Assembly (NCBI GenBank): GCA_021205045.1
Contig: JAJPYH010000302.1
Location: 1-6,263, forward strand
From: Lachnospiraceae bacterium
GTDB taxonomy: Bacteria; Bacillota; Clostridia; Lachnospirales; Lachnospiraceae
Reading direction: 5' to 3'
Length of the DNA stretch: 6,263 nucleotides
Part shown: one piece after another, positions 1 through 5,672 of the stretch
How the letters are laid out: every line of letters begins with the position of its first letter
How positions within the stretch are numbered: position 1 is the first letter of the stretch
Notes under the pieces: model-generated
Seen by the model: only the letters and a program-made list of their open reading frames with translations
The model's database searches: none
Told to the model about the DNA's origin: nothing
Translations under genes and position numbers: made by a program

Positions 1-171
1 GCTACCGATGCTTTCCGGGAGAGCGCTAATTTCTGTTTCGGAAAGGTCAAGGTACTGCAAATCTGTCAAATAAGTGCATTCATCTTCCGAAGGAATGTAT
101 CCTTCGTCCATTTTTGTCAGCAACGATAATAATTCAAATCTACTATCTTCACTTTTTACTACAATCCCCAT
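1..171 (-). CDS. leucine-rich-repeat protein, N-terminal part (runs off left edge)
   Basis: Only the first 57 codons are in the window; the frame is open to base 1. The start is the ATG at 171-169. An in-frame stop (207-205) lies upstream with no other start between, and a purine-rich stretch (GAAGAG, about 7 bases before the ATG) may serve as a weak ribosome site. The first 33 or so residues are charged and not recognised. From about residue 35 one clear leucine-rich repeat is visible, with the spacing L35-L38-L41-L43, then I48, L51-P52 and I55-G56 (LxxLxxLxLSxTxIxxLPxxIG). This type of repeat usually builds a solenoid used for protein or ligand binding. The gene starts 60 bases after the AbiH stop on the same strand, so co-transcription is likely. 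What follows the repeats (an effector, GTPase or nothing more) cannot be seen. Confidence 0.8.
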   Translation of the reverse strand, partial: MGIVVKSEDSRFELLSLLTKMDEGYIPSEDECTYLTDLQYLDLSETEISALPESIGS

Positions 172-231
172 TGCTTTACTCTTCTTCTCTTTTGTGGCTA
201 TATTTCATTGGCCTTACTGCCATTAATATTC

Positions 232-1362
232 TTATATTTCTTCCGCGTCCTGCTGTGGCTTAAATATGATGCTCGGATGTGCCCCATGTACCATTGCCGT
301 TAAATTATCCTGACCAATGATTTTGACCAGATTAACTATCTGCTGACTGAATGCTTTCTGACTGTAATAAAAAATCGTAGTTACAGTATTCGGAGCTAGT
401 ATTAGAGAGCCCAGAACATCCGCGTCCGTCACATCGAGAGAATGACCAAAAATATACAGATTGTTTTCATTACACTTCTTCATTTCCTCAAGCCAATCTC
501 TATATGCACAGCCCGTTTTCTTATAGATTCTCTGATAATATTTCTTAAAACGGATGAAATCTGTTCTCTGTTTTTCTTCTTCCTTCAAATATTCATCGAT
601 GCCCAACACTATGTTGCAATTTTCAACAGTATGATTAACATCCGCCTTGCCATGTATGTAATCATATTTTATATCTTTTCCTACAGGAAAATAGTGCTCC
701 TCACAGGTGTTCGTATAATTAAAGCTCAGCACTCTTTGCGGATACAGTTCCTGGATATCTGGAAGTCTGGTCGGCAAATCCTGTTTTTCAATAAAATCTG
801 CCAAGTAGATTTCCAGACAGCGTGTCAGATCATTTAAGTCTGAAACAAGAGAGTCCTCAATTTCATCAATTTTGTCCACACTGAACATTGTCGTATGAGA
901 TTCTTCGGTGCCCCAAAGGAAGTTATTTATATAATTGCTCAGGCCCGGATCTACTTCAATACTATCACCGTGGGATATGGTCTGTTCATTGACTGATTGC
1001 TTTATTTTATCCAATATCTGAATAATAAAAGAAATCTCGCTTTCAAAATCAATCCAGCCTGTTTTCCCTTTTTGTTCCCGCTCTTCATATACCGATTGGA
1101 AGTGCTTTACCCAAATGTTCCGGGTTGCTGTTTGACAGAATATCTCTCTTATCTCCTTTTTATCCTCATTGGTGAGCATACCCATACAATACTCATAGCA
1201 AAAATCATATTCTGATGAGAGCTGATCAAACTCAAAAAAGCCATCAGCCTTTACTCCATCCATACAATCTGAAACTACCTTTAAAAACTTCAGGAACGAC
1301 CCATAGTCCGTTTTCAGCCCATGCGCCAGATCAAACCCATTGCCAATTACCAGTATATCCAT
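232..1362 (-). CDS. AbiH-family abortive infection (anti-phage) protein
   Basis: This 376-residue protein carries the hallmarks of the AbiH family, named after a lactococcal abortive-infection protein. These are the N-terminal nucleotide-binding-like GNGFDLAHGL at residues 7-16, WIDFE at 103-107, FNYTNT at 214-219, YIHG at 235-238, LGIDE at 253-257 and FGHSLD at 305-310. The length fits the family (about 350-400). The order GNGFD, FNYT, HG, GHS-D resembles SIR2-like NADase proteins, so nucleotide or NAD handling is plausible, but this is inference; the AbiH mechanism is not established to my knowledge. No signal peptide or membrane segment is visible, so it is probably cytosolic. The ATG at 1362 follows AGAGGG at a 6-base spacing, a good ribosome site. 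It is flanked by the ATPase-nuclease gene upstream (121-base gap, no evident terminator) and the LRR gene downstream. The DNA is visibly AT-rich compared with the genes on the right. Confidence 0.9.
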   Translation of the reverse strand: MDILVIGNGFDLAHGLKTDYGSFLKFLKVVSDCMDGVKADGFFEFDQLSSEYDFCYEYCMGMLTNEDKKEIREIFCQTATRNIWVKHFQSVYEEREQKGKTGWIDFESEISFIIQILDKIKQSVNEQTISHGDSIEVDPGLSNYINNFLWGTEESHTTMFSVDKIDEIEDSLVSDLNDLTRCLEIYLADFIEKQDLPTRLPDIQELYPQRVLSFNYTNTCEEHYFPVGKDIKYDYIHGKADVNHTVENCNIVLGIDEYLKEEEKQRTDFIRFKKYYQRIYKKTGCAYRDWLEEMKKCNENNLYIFGHSLDVTDADVLGSLILAPNTVTTIFYYSQKAFSQQIVNLVKIIGQDNLTAMVHGAHPSIIFKPQQDAEEI

Positions 1363-1483
1363 CTCATTCCCTCTTTTCGTACCTTACGCTGTTCATCAGT
1401 GAAACGCTCTTAAGGAAATCGCATCTCAGGCGTCCTGCATCAAGCCTATATCACAGCTGTAGCTCAAACACCTTGCATCCAGA

Positions 1484-3076
1484 CTACACCACAGCCTCCA
1501 CCAGCACCTTATCCCCTAACGCAATCTCCTTCACCCCAATCTGCTTCTTTTGATTGAAATTAAAGCTAAGCATATATCCTTTCTTCAGATGATAATAATC
1601 CAGATAATCCGTCAGCTGCTGCTCCCCTCGCTCATGGTAGGAATTTCCGCGCCAGATTTTCAGTTCACAGACATACTGCTCACCCAGATAGTCCACAATC
1701 ACATCCGTGCGCTCCTGGTTACGTGTTCTGAATTCAATGTAGTAATTGCCGGTTCCATTGATAATCGGACGCAGATATAACAGAAAATATCTCCTGCCGT
1801 CCTCCTCGATAAATTTCTGGGACTGATCTCCGTACAGGTCATCAAATGTCACCACAAAACGCTCCAGGATCAATTTCATATCCAGCCTGCCGTCTTTGAT
1901 GAACTGATATTTTTCTCTGTCTCCCCTCAGGAAGAGCTCGGACTTGCGCATTTGGGGAGAGGCCAGGAAGGTATCGTAAAGCTGTGTCTCAAAAATACGG
2001 TTAGCCACGACCACATTTTTATTTTCAATACGGATAAAGCCATACATCAGGGCGCTTTGAATCGCCGGATCATAACGATTATACACCACAGGCTTTCCCT
2101 CCATCAGCATGGCAAACAGCATTTCTCTCAGTTCCGGATAAGAGTCCAGCTTATCCTGCAGGGATTCAAACAGCATATTGGATTCATTATAAATATAGCT
2201 GACAGCCTCAATTACACCGTCAGAAGTCCATGCAGCCTTTCTGTCCGGAAAAGCGTCGGTTCCGGCAATTCTTTCATCAATATTTTTGCAAATGCCGGAT
2301 ACCAGAACCGGATATCCGGATGTGTAATCAAAAATAAGCCTGGAGACAGCGGCAATGTCCATTCCAGTCCCATAGTCTGTCTCATAGCTTTGAAGCATTC
2401 CCTCAATATCCTTGACAGAAAAATTCATATCCAATAAAAAAACTGAGGCAACGTTCCATGGACTATTCGTCTGATGATCCGATTCGGAACGCAGTTTTTG
2501 TTTGATATTACGGATGTTCTGAACCCCGGCCAAAATCACCGACTGGAAGGTAGGAGTCACATCACGGTGCAGATACCCGCTTCTAAGCTGTGCCAGGAAA
2601 TCCAGAAACACCTGAAAATTGGACGCCGCATCCACTTCATCAATCATAAGCACAATCGGGTGCCGGGAACGGGCGCAGCACTCACTGAGTGTCAGAAACA
2701 GTTTTCTCAGACTTGCTCTTGGAACCTCCCCTTCCGCAAACAGGCGCAGCTTTTCCGCGGACTGTTCGTCAACACTGTCATTTTTCCTGATATTCAGGTA
2801 AAATTCTCTGGCAAAGGCCTCCACGAAAGCTTCCACACTTGAAAATTCTGAGGAATCCAGATTTTGAAAATCCAGGCTGACCACGATATATTTTCCCTGC
2901 AGATCATCGGCCAGAAGCCGCAGAGTTGTGGTTTTACCATACTGCCGTGCCCGGTTGATTGTAATATAATCCCCCTGGTCAACCATAGCTTCTATTTCCT
3001 GCAGTCGAGCCGTTATATCGACCATGTAATGACTTTCCGGTCTGCAATTACCGGTGATGTTGAATTTTTTTGCCAT
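1484..3076 (-). CDS. AAA-like ATPase with C-terminal PD-(D/E)XK nuclease-like domain
   Basis: This is a 530-residue two-domain protein. Residues about 1-300 are an AAA-like ATPase: a P-loop-like NRARQYGKTTTL at 41-52 (QYGKTT replaces the usual GxxxxGKT), Walker B IVLMIDEVDA at 141-150 with D146-E147, and a sensor-like LAGVQNIRN near 182-190. Residues about 440-530 look like a PD-(D/E)XK fold: E448, D458 in RTDVIVDYL, E471-x-K473 in CELKIW, and Q487 in the following helix. Such proteins are common and often multicopy in gut Clostridia; the cellular role is not known to me. A start at 3097 is possible (seven extra residues), but GGGAG lies 8 bases before the ATG at 3076 while the earlier ATG has no good ribosome site, so 3076 is preferred. 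It is preceded by a terminator-like hairpin and a 26-bp repeat array, and followed by abiH on the same strand. No frameshift or missing core motif is seen. Confidence 0.85.
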   Translation of the reverse strand: MAKKFNITGNCRPESHYMVDITARLQEIEAMVDQGDYITINRARQYGKTTTLRLLADDLQGKYIVVSLDFQNLDSSEFSSVEAFVEAFAREFYLNIRKNDSVDEQSAEKLRLFAEGEVPRASLRKLFLTLSECCARSRHPIVLMIDEVDAASNFQVFLDFLAQLRSGYLHRDVTPTFQSVILAGVQNIRNIKQKLRSESDHQTNSPWNVASVFLLDMNFSVKDIEGMLQSYETDYGTGMDIAAVSRLIFDYTSGYPVLVSGICKNIDERIAGTDAFPDRKAAWTSDGVIEAVSYIYNESNMLFESLQDKLDSYPELREMLFAMLMEGKPVVYNRYDPAIQSALMYGFIRIENKNVVVANRIFETQLYDTFLASPQMRKSELFLRGDREKYQFIKDGRLDMKLILERFVVTFDDLYGDQSQKFIEEDGRRYFLLYLRPIINGTGNYYIEFRTRNQERTDVIVDYLGEQYVCELKIWRGNSYHERGEQQLTDYLDYYHLKKGYMLSFNFNQKKQIGVKEIALGDKVLVEAVV

Positions 3077-3104
3077 AGTTCTCACTCCCATTTTCATTTA
3101 GCTT

Positions 3105-3132
3105 ACCATAGACTCCCTTTCAAATCAATCAA
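3105..3132 (-). promoter_or_regulatory. possible promoter of the ATPase-nuclease gene
   Basis: On the minus strand TTGATT (3132-3127) is separated by 16 bases from TATGGT (3110-3105), each matching 4 of 6 consensus bases. Transcription would begin near 3098, about 20 bases before the preferred ATG at 3076, which also argues against the earlier ATG at 3097. It directly follows the T-run of the hairpin at 3133-3166. The match is weak and the call rests mainly on position. Confidence 0.3.
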
Positions 3133-3166
3133 AAAACTGCGCTCCCTCAGGGGAAAACGCAGTTTT
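3133..3166 (-). terminator. intrinsic terminator-like hairpin, bidirectional in form
   Basis: A perfect 9-bp stem (AAAACTGCG at 3133-3141 with CGCAGTTTT at 3158-3166) encloses a 16-base loop that can itself pair TCCC with GGGA (3143-3146 with 3151-3154). On the minus strand the stem runs into TTTTTT, as in a Rho-independent terminator; on the plus strand it ends in TTTT. It lies between the 26-bp array and the ATPase-nuclease gene, with no protein gene of its own to terminate. It may insulate the ATPase gene from transcription entering through the array, or attenuate it. Confidence 0.7.
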
Positions 3167-3190
3167 CAGACTCATTATCAGTATGAATAA

Positions 3191-3398
3191 TATCACTTCA
3201 CTTTTCAGGAACAAAATATCAATTCACTTTTCAGGAGCAAAATATTACTTCGCTTTTCAAAAGCAAAATATCAGTTCTCTTTTCAGAAGTAAAATATCAC
3301 TTCACTTTTCAGAAGCAAAATATCACTTCACTTTTCAGAGATAAAATAACAGTTCTCTTTTCAGGTGCAAAACAACAACTCGCTTTTCAGAGAAAAAA
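3191..3398. repeat. tandem array: eight copies of a 26-bp unit
   Basis: Eight direct repeats of exactly 26 bp follow one another without spacers: 3191-3216, 3217-3242, 3243-3268, 3269-3294, 3295-3320, 3321-3346, 3347-3372 and 3373-3398. Read on the plus strand, most units begin TATCA. All share CTTTTCA at unit positions 11-17, T8-C9, and AAAA at 23-26; positions 6, 10 and 18-22 vary. The last unit, next to the nitroreductase terminator, is the most divergent. A decayed fragment (TATCAG at 3176-3181, preceded by TTTTCAG at 3163-3169) suggests the array once extended further left. The absence of spacers excludes CRISPR. The unit is not a multiple of three, and stops in two minus-strand frames rule out a long repeat protein on that strand. 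The function is unknown; a protein-binding array, a recombination-prone satellite or repeated promoter-like elements are all possible. Confidence 0.95.
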
Positions 3399-3399
3399 C

Positions 3400-3438
3400 A
3401 AGAGGTGATTTCCTTATCCTCAGGAAGTTTCACCTCTT
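3400..3438 (-). terminator. terminator of the nitroreductase gene
   Basis: A perfect 9-bp stem is formed by AAGAGGTGA (3400-3408) and TCACCTCTT (3430-3438). Inside its 21-base loop a second 5-bp stem (TTCCT at 3410-3414 with AGGAA at 3422-3426) can form. On the minus strand the stem is followed by G and a TTTTTT run supplied by the end of the last 26-bp repeat, about 30 bases after the nitroreductase stop. On the plus strand it ends in TTTT, so it could work in both directions. Confidence 0.85.
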
Positions 3439-3468
3439 TTAAACACCTCACATGTCAAAAACGGAAGC

Positions 3469-3990
3469 TCACCATTTCTCAAAATGCACGCAGCATTCTT
3501 CATAATCAGGATGCTCCTCATTCTTTTCCTCCGCCGGATAGCCGAAGGCAATGATGGAGTGGGGAACCACATTCTCCGGAAGGGAAAACAGCTCCCTTTG
3601 ATTTTCCACCCGGTGCATCTGGGGCCAGGTGCCAAGCCAGACGGATCCGATGCCAAGTCCCTGAGCCGCCAGTATCATGTTCTGGCCGGCAATGGCGCCG
3701 TCAATCACCCAATATTCCTTTGCCGGAGCGAAGGCACGATCCAGATCTCCAAGGATCATGATACCCACGTCACAGTGGCGAAGCGGCTCAGCCGGTCTGC
3801 CGTTGGCGTCCGCCATTTTGTTCAATGTGTCTTTGTCCCGGACCACGAGAAAGCTCCAGTCCCGTTTGTTGGCACATGAAGGGCCGGTCATGGCCGCCCT
3901 CAAAATTGTATGAAGATCCTCGTCGCTGATGCGCTGATCCGTGTACTGCCGGATGCTCCTTCTCTTTAAGACGCCTTCCGTTAATTCCAT
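3469..3990 (-). CDS. nitroreductase family protein (FMN-dependent NAD(P)H oxidoreductase)
   Basis: This 173-residue cytosolic protein has the nitroreductase fold pattern. RRSIRQY at 10-16 is the usual N-terminal FMN-phosphate contact, followed by GPSCANKRDW at 36-45 and the core helix segment IDGAIAGQNMILAAQGLGIG at 96-115. SVWLG (116-120) and FGYPAE (149-154) come next. Members use NAD(P)H and FMN to reduce nitro groups, quinones or other electron acceptors; the natural substrate cannot be told from the sequence. Length is typical of the short nitroreductases. The frame is open up to a GTG at 4044, but the ATG at 3990 is preferred: GAGAG lies 8 bases upstream, the RRSIRQY motif falls at the usual distance, and the longer version would start inside an inverted repeat. 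The C-terminal part has a Cys-Cys pair (166-167) near the HFEKW end. It has its own promoter and terminator, so it is probably monocistronic. Confidence 0.92.
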   Translation of the reverse strand: MELTEGVLKRRSIRQYTDQRISDEDLHTILRAAMTGPSCANKRDWSFLVVRDKDTLNKMADANGRPAEPLRHCDVGIMILGDLDRAFAPAKEYWVIDGAIAGQNMILAAQGLGIGSVWLGTWPQMHRVENQRELFSLPENVVPHSIIAFGYPAEEKNEEHPDYEECCVHFEKW

Positions 3991-4024
3991 GTCGAATACT
4001 CTCTTTCTATAAAATAGTCTGATA

Positions 4025-4063
4025 TTAGTCCGAATTTGGATCACCGCCCCAAATCCGGACTAA
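4025..4063. promoter_or_regulatory. 15-bp inverted repeat in the nitroreductase leader
   Basis: TTAGTCCGAATTTGG (4025-4039) faces CCAAATCCGGACTAA (4049-4063), pairing 14 of 15 bases around a 9-base centre; the one mismatch (4034 with 4054) is tolerated as G-U in the minus-strand RNA. It lies between the predicted promoter (4088-4116) and the start codon at 3990, about 35 bases before the ATG. No T-run follows on the minus strand, so it is a poor terminator. It could be an operator for a dimeric repressor or a leader RNA hairpin. Confidence 0.65.
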
Positions 4064-4087
4064 CACCTGGTTTTTATCTCCTAACGA

Positions 4088-4116
4088 AATTTACCGCTTT
4101 TCGCGGCTTTTGTCAA
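4088..4116 (-). promoter_or_regulatory. sigma-A type promoter of the nitroreductase gene
   Basis: On the minus strand a perfect -35 box TTGACA (4116-4111) is followed by exactly 17 bases and TAAATT (4093-4088; 4 of 6 for -10). The predicted start is near 4081, giving a leader of about 90 bases that contains the 15-bp inverted repeat. The spacer holds a small dyad, CCGC-N5-GCGG (4094-4106), directly against the -10 box, which may be an operator or a short hairpin ending the upstream gene's message. Confidence 0.6.
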
Positions 4117-4144
4117 CTTTCCCTTCAGACGCGGCGTCATTGTT

Positions 4145-5296
4145 TCATTCGCCGGATGCTGCATCAATGACTGGTAATTTCATTGACAAGCCCCCTCGCT
4201 CCGCCGCCTCAAACACCCACATTTTCTTCATCTGCTTTCGCAGGGTCTCATAATCCCAGAGCCGGGAGCTGCGCTCCACGCTGTTGGGATCGTACACCCG
4301 GATCTGGCCGTCCTCCACGCCTGCCAGCACGATGAAGTGGCCGCCGTTGGTGAAGTCCCCCGCCTTCACGGAGCAGATCACCGGATAGCCCTCCTCCAGC
4401 AGATCCAGCAAATCCTCCTCGCTGGTGGTGGTCAAGAGCTCTGTACCAATGACGCCAAAGGACGCCGCGCCTTTTGTCATCAGCGCCCACTTCGTCCCTG
4501 TGCCGCTCATATAGTAGCCGTTCTCCATGGCAAATTCCCCGATAGCCGCCGGGGAAGCTTCCGCGTTGTCAGTCAGCGCCACCACCACCATGGACAGGCA
4601 GGTAGGCCCGCAACCGGAAAGCCCCAGGCAGCTGGCCCCGTAGGGCAGATAGCCCCAGCGTTCATCCCACTGCAGATAATAGGGAAAATCCCGGCCAACC
4701 TCCGCCTCGGTGAGCTCGCCTGCTGTCTCTGTGTCCGCGTCCAGGTATCCCGCCACAAAGTCCACCATCTCCGGATTATTGCACAGCGCCACCAACAGCT
4801 CCATGGGATAGTCCTCCCAGGCTTCATAAATAGGTTCAAACTCCGGATACTGCTCCGCCAGCTCTGCCAGCGCCTTGATACATTCCTTATCGGACAGGTC
4901 TCTGGGAACCACCGTGCCGTAACGGGAAACGAAATCATTTAACAGGTCTGTCTCAGCCTCTTCCTGCTGCCCGGTCACTTCCTGCGCCGCAGTTTCTCCT
5001 GTCATTTCTATCATGTCCGTCAGAATCACAGCTTCCGCTTCTTTCCATGGGCCGTCCGCTTCTCCGGTCACGCCCTCCGCAGGCACAGCTGCTTCTGCCG
5101 CAGTCTTCGTGTCTCCTGCGGCGGCTTCCATATCCCCGACGGCGGCCTCTGCCACATTTTCGTCCGCCGATACCTTTTCACTGGCAGAGGCTCCTGCGGT
5201 GCCTATAATCAGGCCGGCCAGAAAGACAGCTCCCATATACAAAACACTTTTAAACTTCCTTAAGCCTGCCTTAGATCCGACGTTATTTTTAATCAT
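4145..5296 (-). CDS. exported C39-like cysteine peptidase (Peptidase_C39_2 type)
   Basis: This 383-residue protein has a signal sequence: a basic start (K3, K9, R13, K14, K16), a hydrophobic core at about 18-35 and a likely cut after A38 (ASA-S). No lipobox is seen. Residues 40-115 are low-complexity, rich in Ala, Glu, Thr and Gly, and look like a flexible spacer. Residues 118-200 are probably helical. The C-terminal domain (about 204-365) matches papain-like C39 peptidases: Q209 in LQWDERWG (oxyanion glutamine), C229 in SGCGPTCLSMV (nucleophile), H320 in GGHF and D336 in YDPNS. All catalytic positions are present, so activity is expected; the target, a peptide or protein outside the membrane, is unknown. 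It lacks the ABC-transporter part of bacteriocin C39 exporters. AAAGGG lies about 13 bases before the ATG, a rather long spacing. The DNA is clearly GC-richer than the left part of the window. Confidence 0.9.
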   Translation of the reverse strand: MIKNNVGSKAGLRKFKSVLYMGAVFLAGLIIGTAGASASEKVSADENVAEAAVGDMEAAAGDTKTAAEAAVPAEGVTGEADGPWKEAEAVILTDMIEMTGETAAQEVTGQQEEAETDLLNDFVSRYGTVVPRDLSDKECIKALAELAEQYPEFEPIYEAWEDYPMELLVALCNNPEMVDFVAGYLDADTETAGELTEAEVGRDFPYYLQWDERWGYLPYGASCLGLSGCGPTCLSMVVVALTDNAEASPAAIGEFAMENGYYMSGTGTKWALMTKGAASFGVIGTELLTTTSEEDLLDLLEEGYPVICSVKAGDFTNGGHFIVLAGVEDGQIRVYDPNSVERSSRLWDYETLRKQMKKMWVFEAAERGGLSMKLPVIDAASGE

Positions 5297-5672
5297 TTAC
5301 TGCTGAATTCCCTTTCCTGACGTCAGCCCGGTACCAGACAGGTTTTCCGCCGCCCTGATACAGCGTTTTAAAATAACCGGTACAATATACCCGAAACAGT
5401 CAGCTGTTCATTTGCTCATATCGAATACAGGTAAATTCAACATGCCTTTCTGCCGATCTGTTTTCCTGACAGCGCAGGTCAGAAATTCTCCGCGCAGTCT
5501 GTACCATTTATATGTCTGACGCTCTTTATAATTCTTCATATTCTCATTGTCATCCACCATAGCGAAACAATGTTAAGATTTTGTGTCCAAAAAGGAGAAG
5601 TTTTTCTTAAAATTTGCTTTTACGCAAGGCATCTCAAGAAAGGAAAATACCGTGAATGGCAACAGGCTGTTT
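5297..5672. other. 376-base gap between the PTS IIA and peptidase genes
   Basis: No long coding frame is convincing here; the only candidate is a 50-codon minus-strand ORF (5408-5560), listed separately. A short dyad, CTGAC-N7-GTCAG (5466-5482), lacks a T-run and is not a good terminator. A 4-bp stem just after the IIA gene (TTGC-N6-GCAA, near 5617-5630) followed by a few Ts is too weak to call. The sequence CCGGTAC occurs twice (near 5328 and 5377). No convincing promoter for the peptidase gene was found, although TATATT and TATTTT boxes lie near 5365-5395 on the minus strand. Confidence 0.6.
5408..5560 (-). CDS. possible small hypothetical protein (50 residues)
   Basis: An ATG at 5560 opens a 50-codon frame ending in TGA at 5410-5408. 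The product is highly charged and basic towards the middle (RQTYKWYRLRGEFLTCAVRK, about residues 14-33), with no signal peptide or membrane segment and no family that I recognise. The codons look ordinary for the region. Against it: there is no Shine-Dalgarno sequence before the ATG at 5560 (the internal ATG at codon 8 has only a weak GAGAA), no clear promoter, and a frame of this size can arise by chance. It could also be the remnant of a larger gene. It lies on the same strand as its neighbours, roughly midway in the gap. Confidence 0.27.
   Translation of the reverse strand: MVDDNENMKNYKERQTYKWYRLRGEFLTCAVRKTDRQKGMLNLPVFDMSK

Noticed and set aside
176..223. 15-codon mini-ORF between abiH and the LRR gene
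   Set aside because: Too short, with no ribosome site and no recognisable content; it ends 4 bases before the LRR start probably by chance.
1363..1483. Separate promoter or terminator between the ATPase-nuclease gene and abiH
   Set aside because: Only weak 4-bp pairings and poorly spaced boxes were found; nothing supports a call.
1952..2437. Long plus-strand frames opposite the ATPase-nuclease gene, and similar ones opposite the peptidase and PTS genes
   Set aside because: They are antisense to well-supported genes and show no family motifs.
3183..3344. Plus-strand ORF of 53 codons (ATG to TAA) translating the repeat array with a 26-residue period
   Set aside because: The repeat unit has no stops on the plus strand, so an open frame is automatic. 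There is no ribosome site before the ATG and no plus-strand gene context.
3191..3398. CRISPR array
   Set aside because: Units are directly joined with no unique spacers, the period is only 26 bp, and no cas genes are nearby.
3469..4044. Longer nitroreductase starting at GTG 4044
   Set aside because: This start sits inside the inverted repeat, lacks a ribosome site, and adds 18 residues outside the family's usual N-terminus.
4025..4066. 13-residue leader peptide (GTG start) spanning the inverted repeat before the nitroreductase gene
   Set aside because: The TAGGAG that would serve it is 11 bases away and overlaps the predicted transcription start, so it would be partly missing from the mRNA.
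5466..5482. Hairpin CTGAC-N7-GTCAG as a terminator or small RNA
   Set aside because: Short stem with no T-run on either strand, and it lies within the candidate small ORF.
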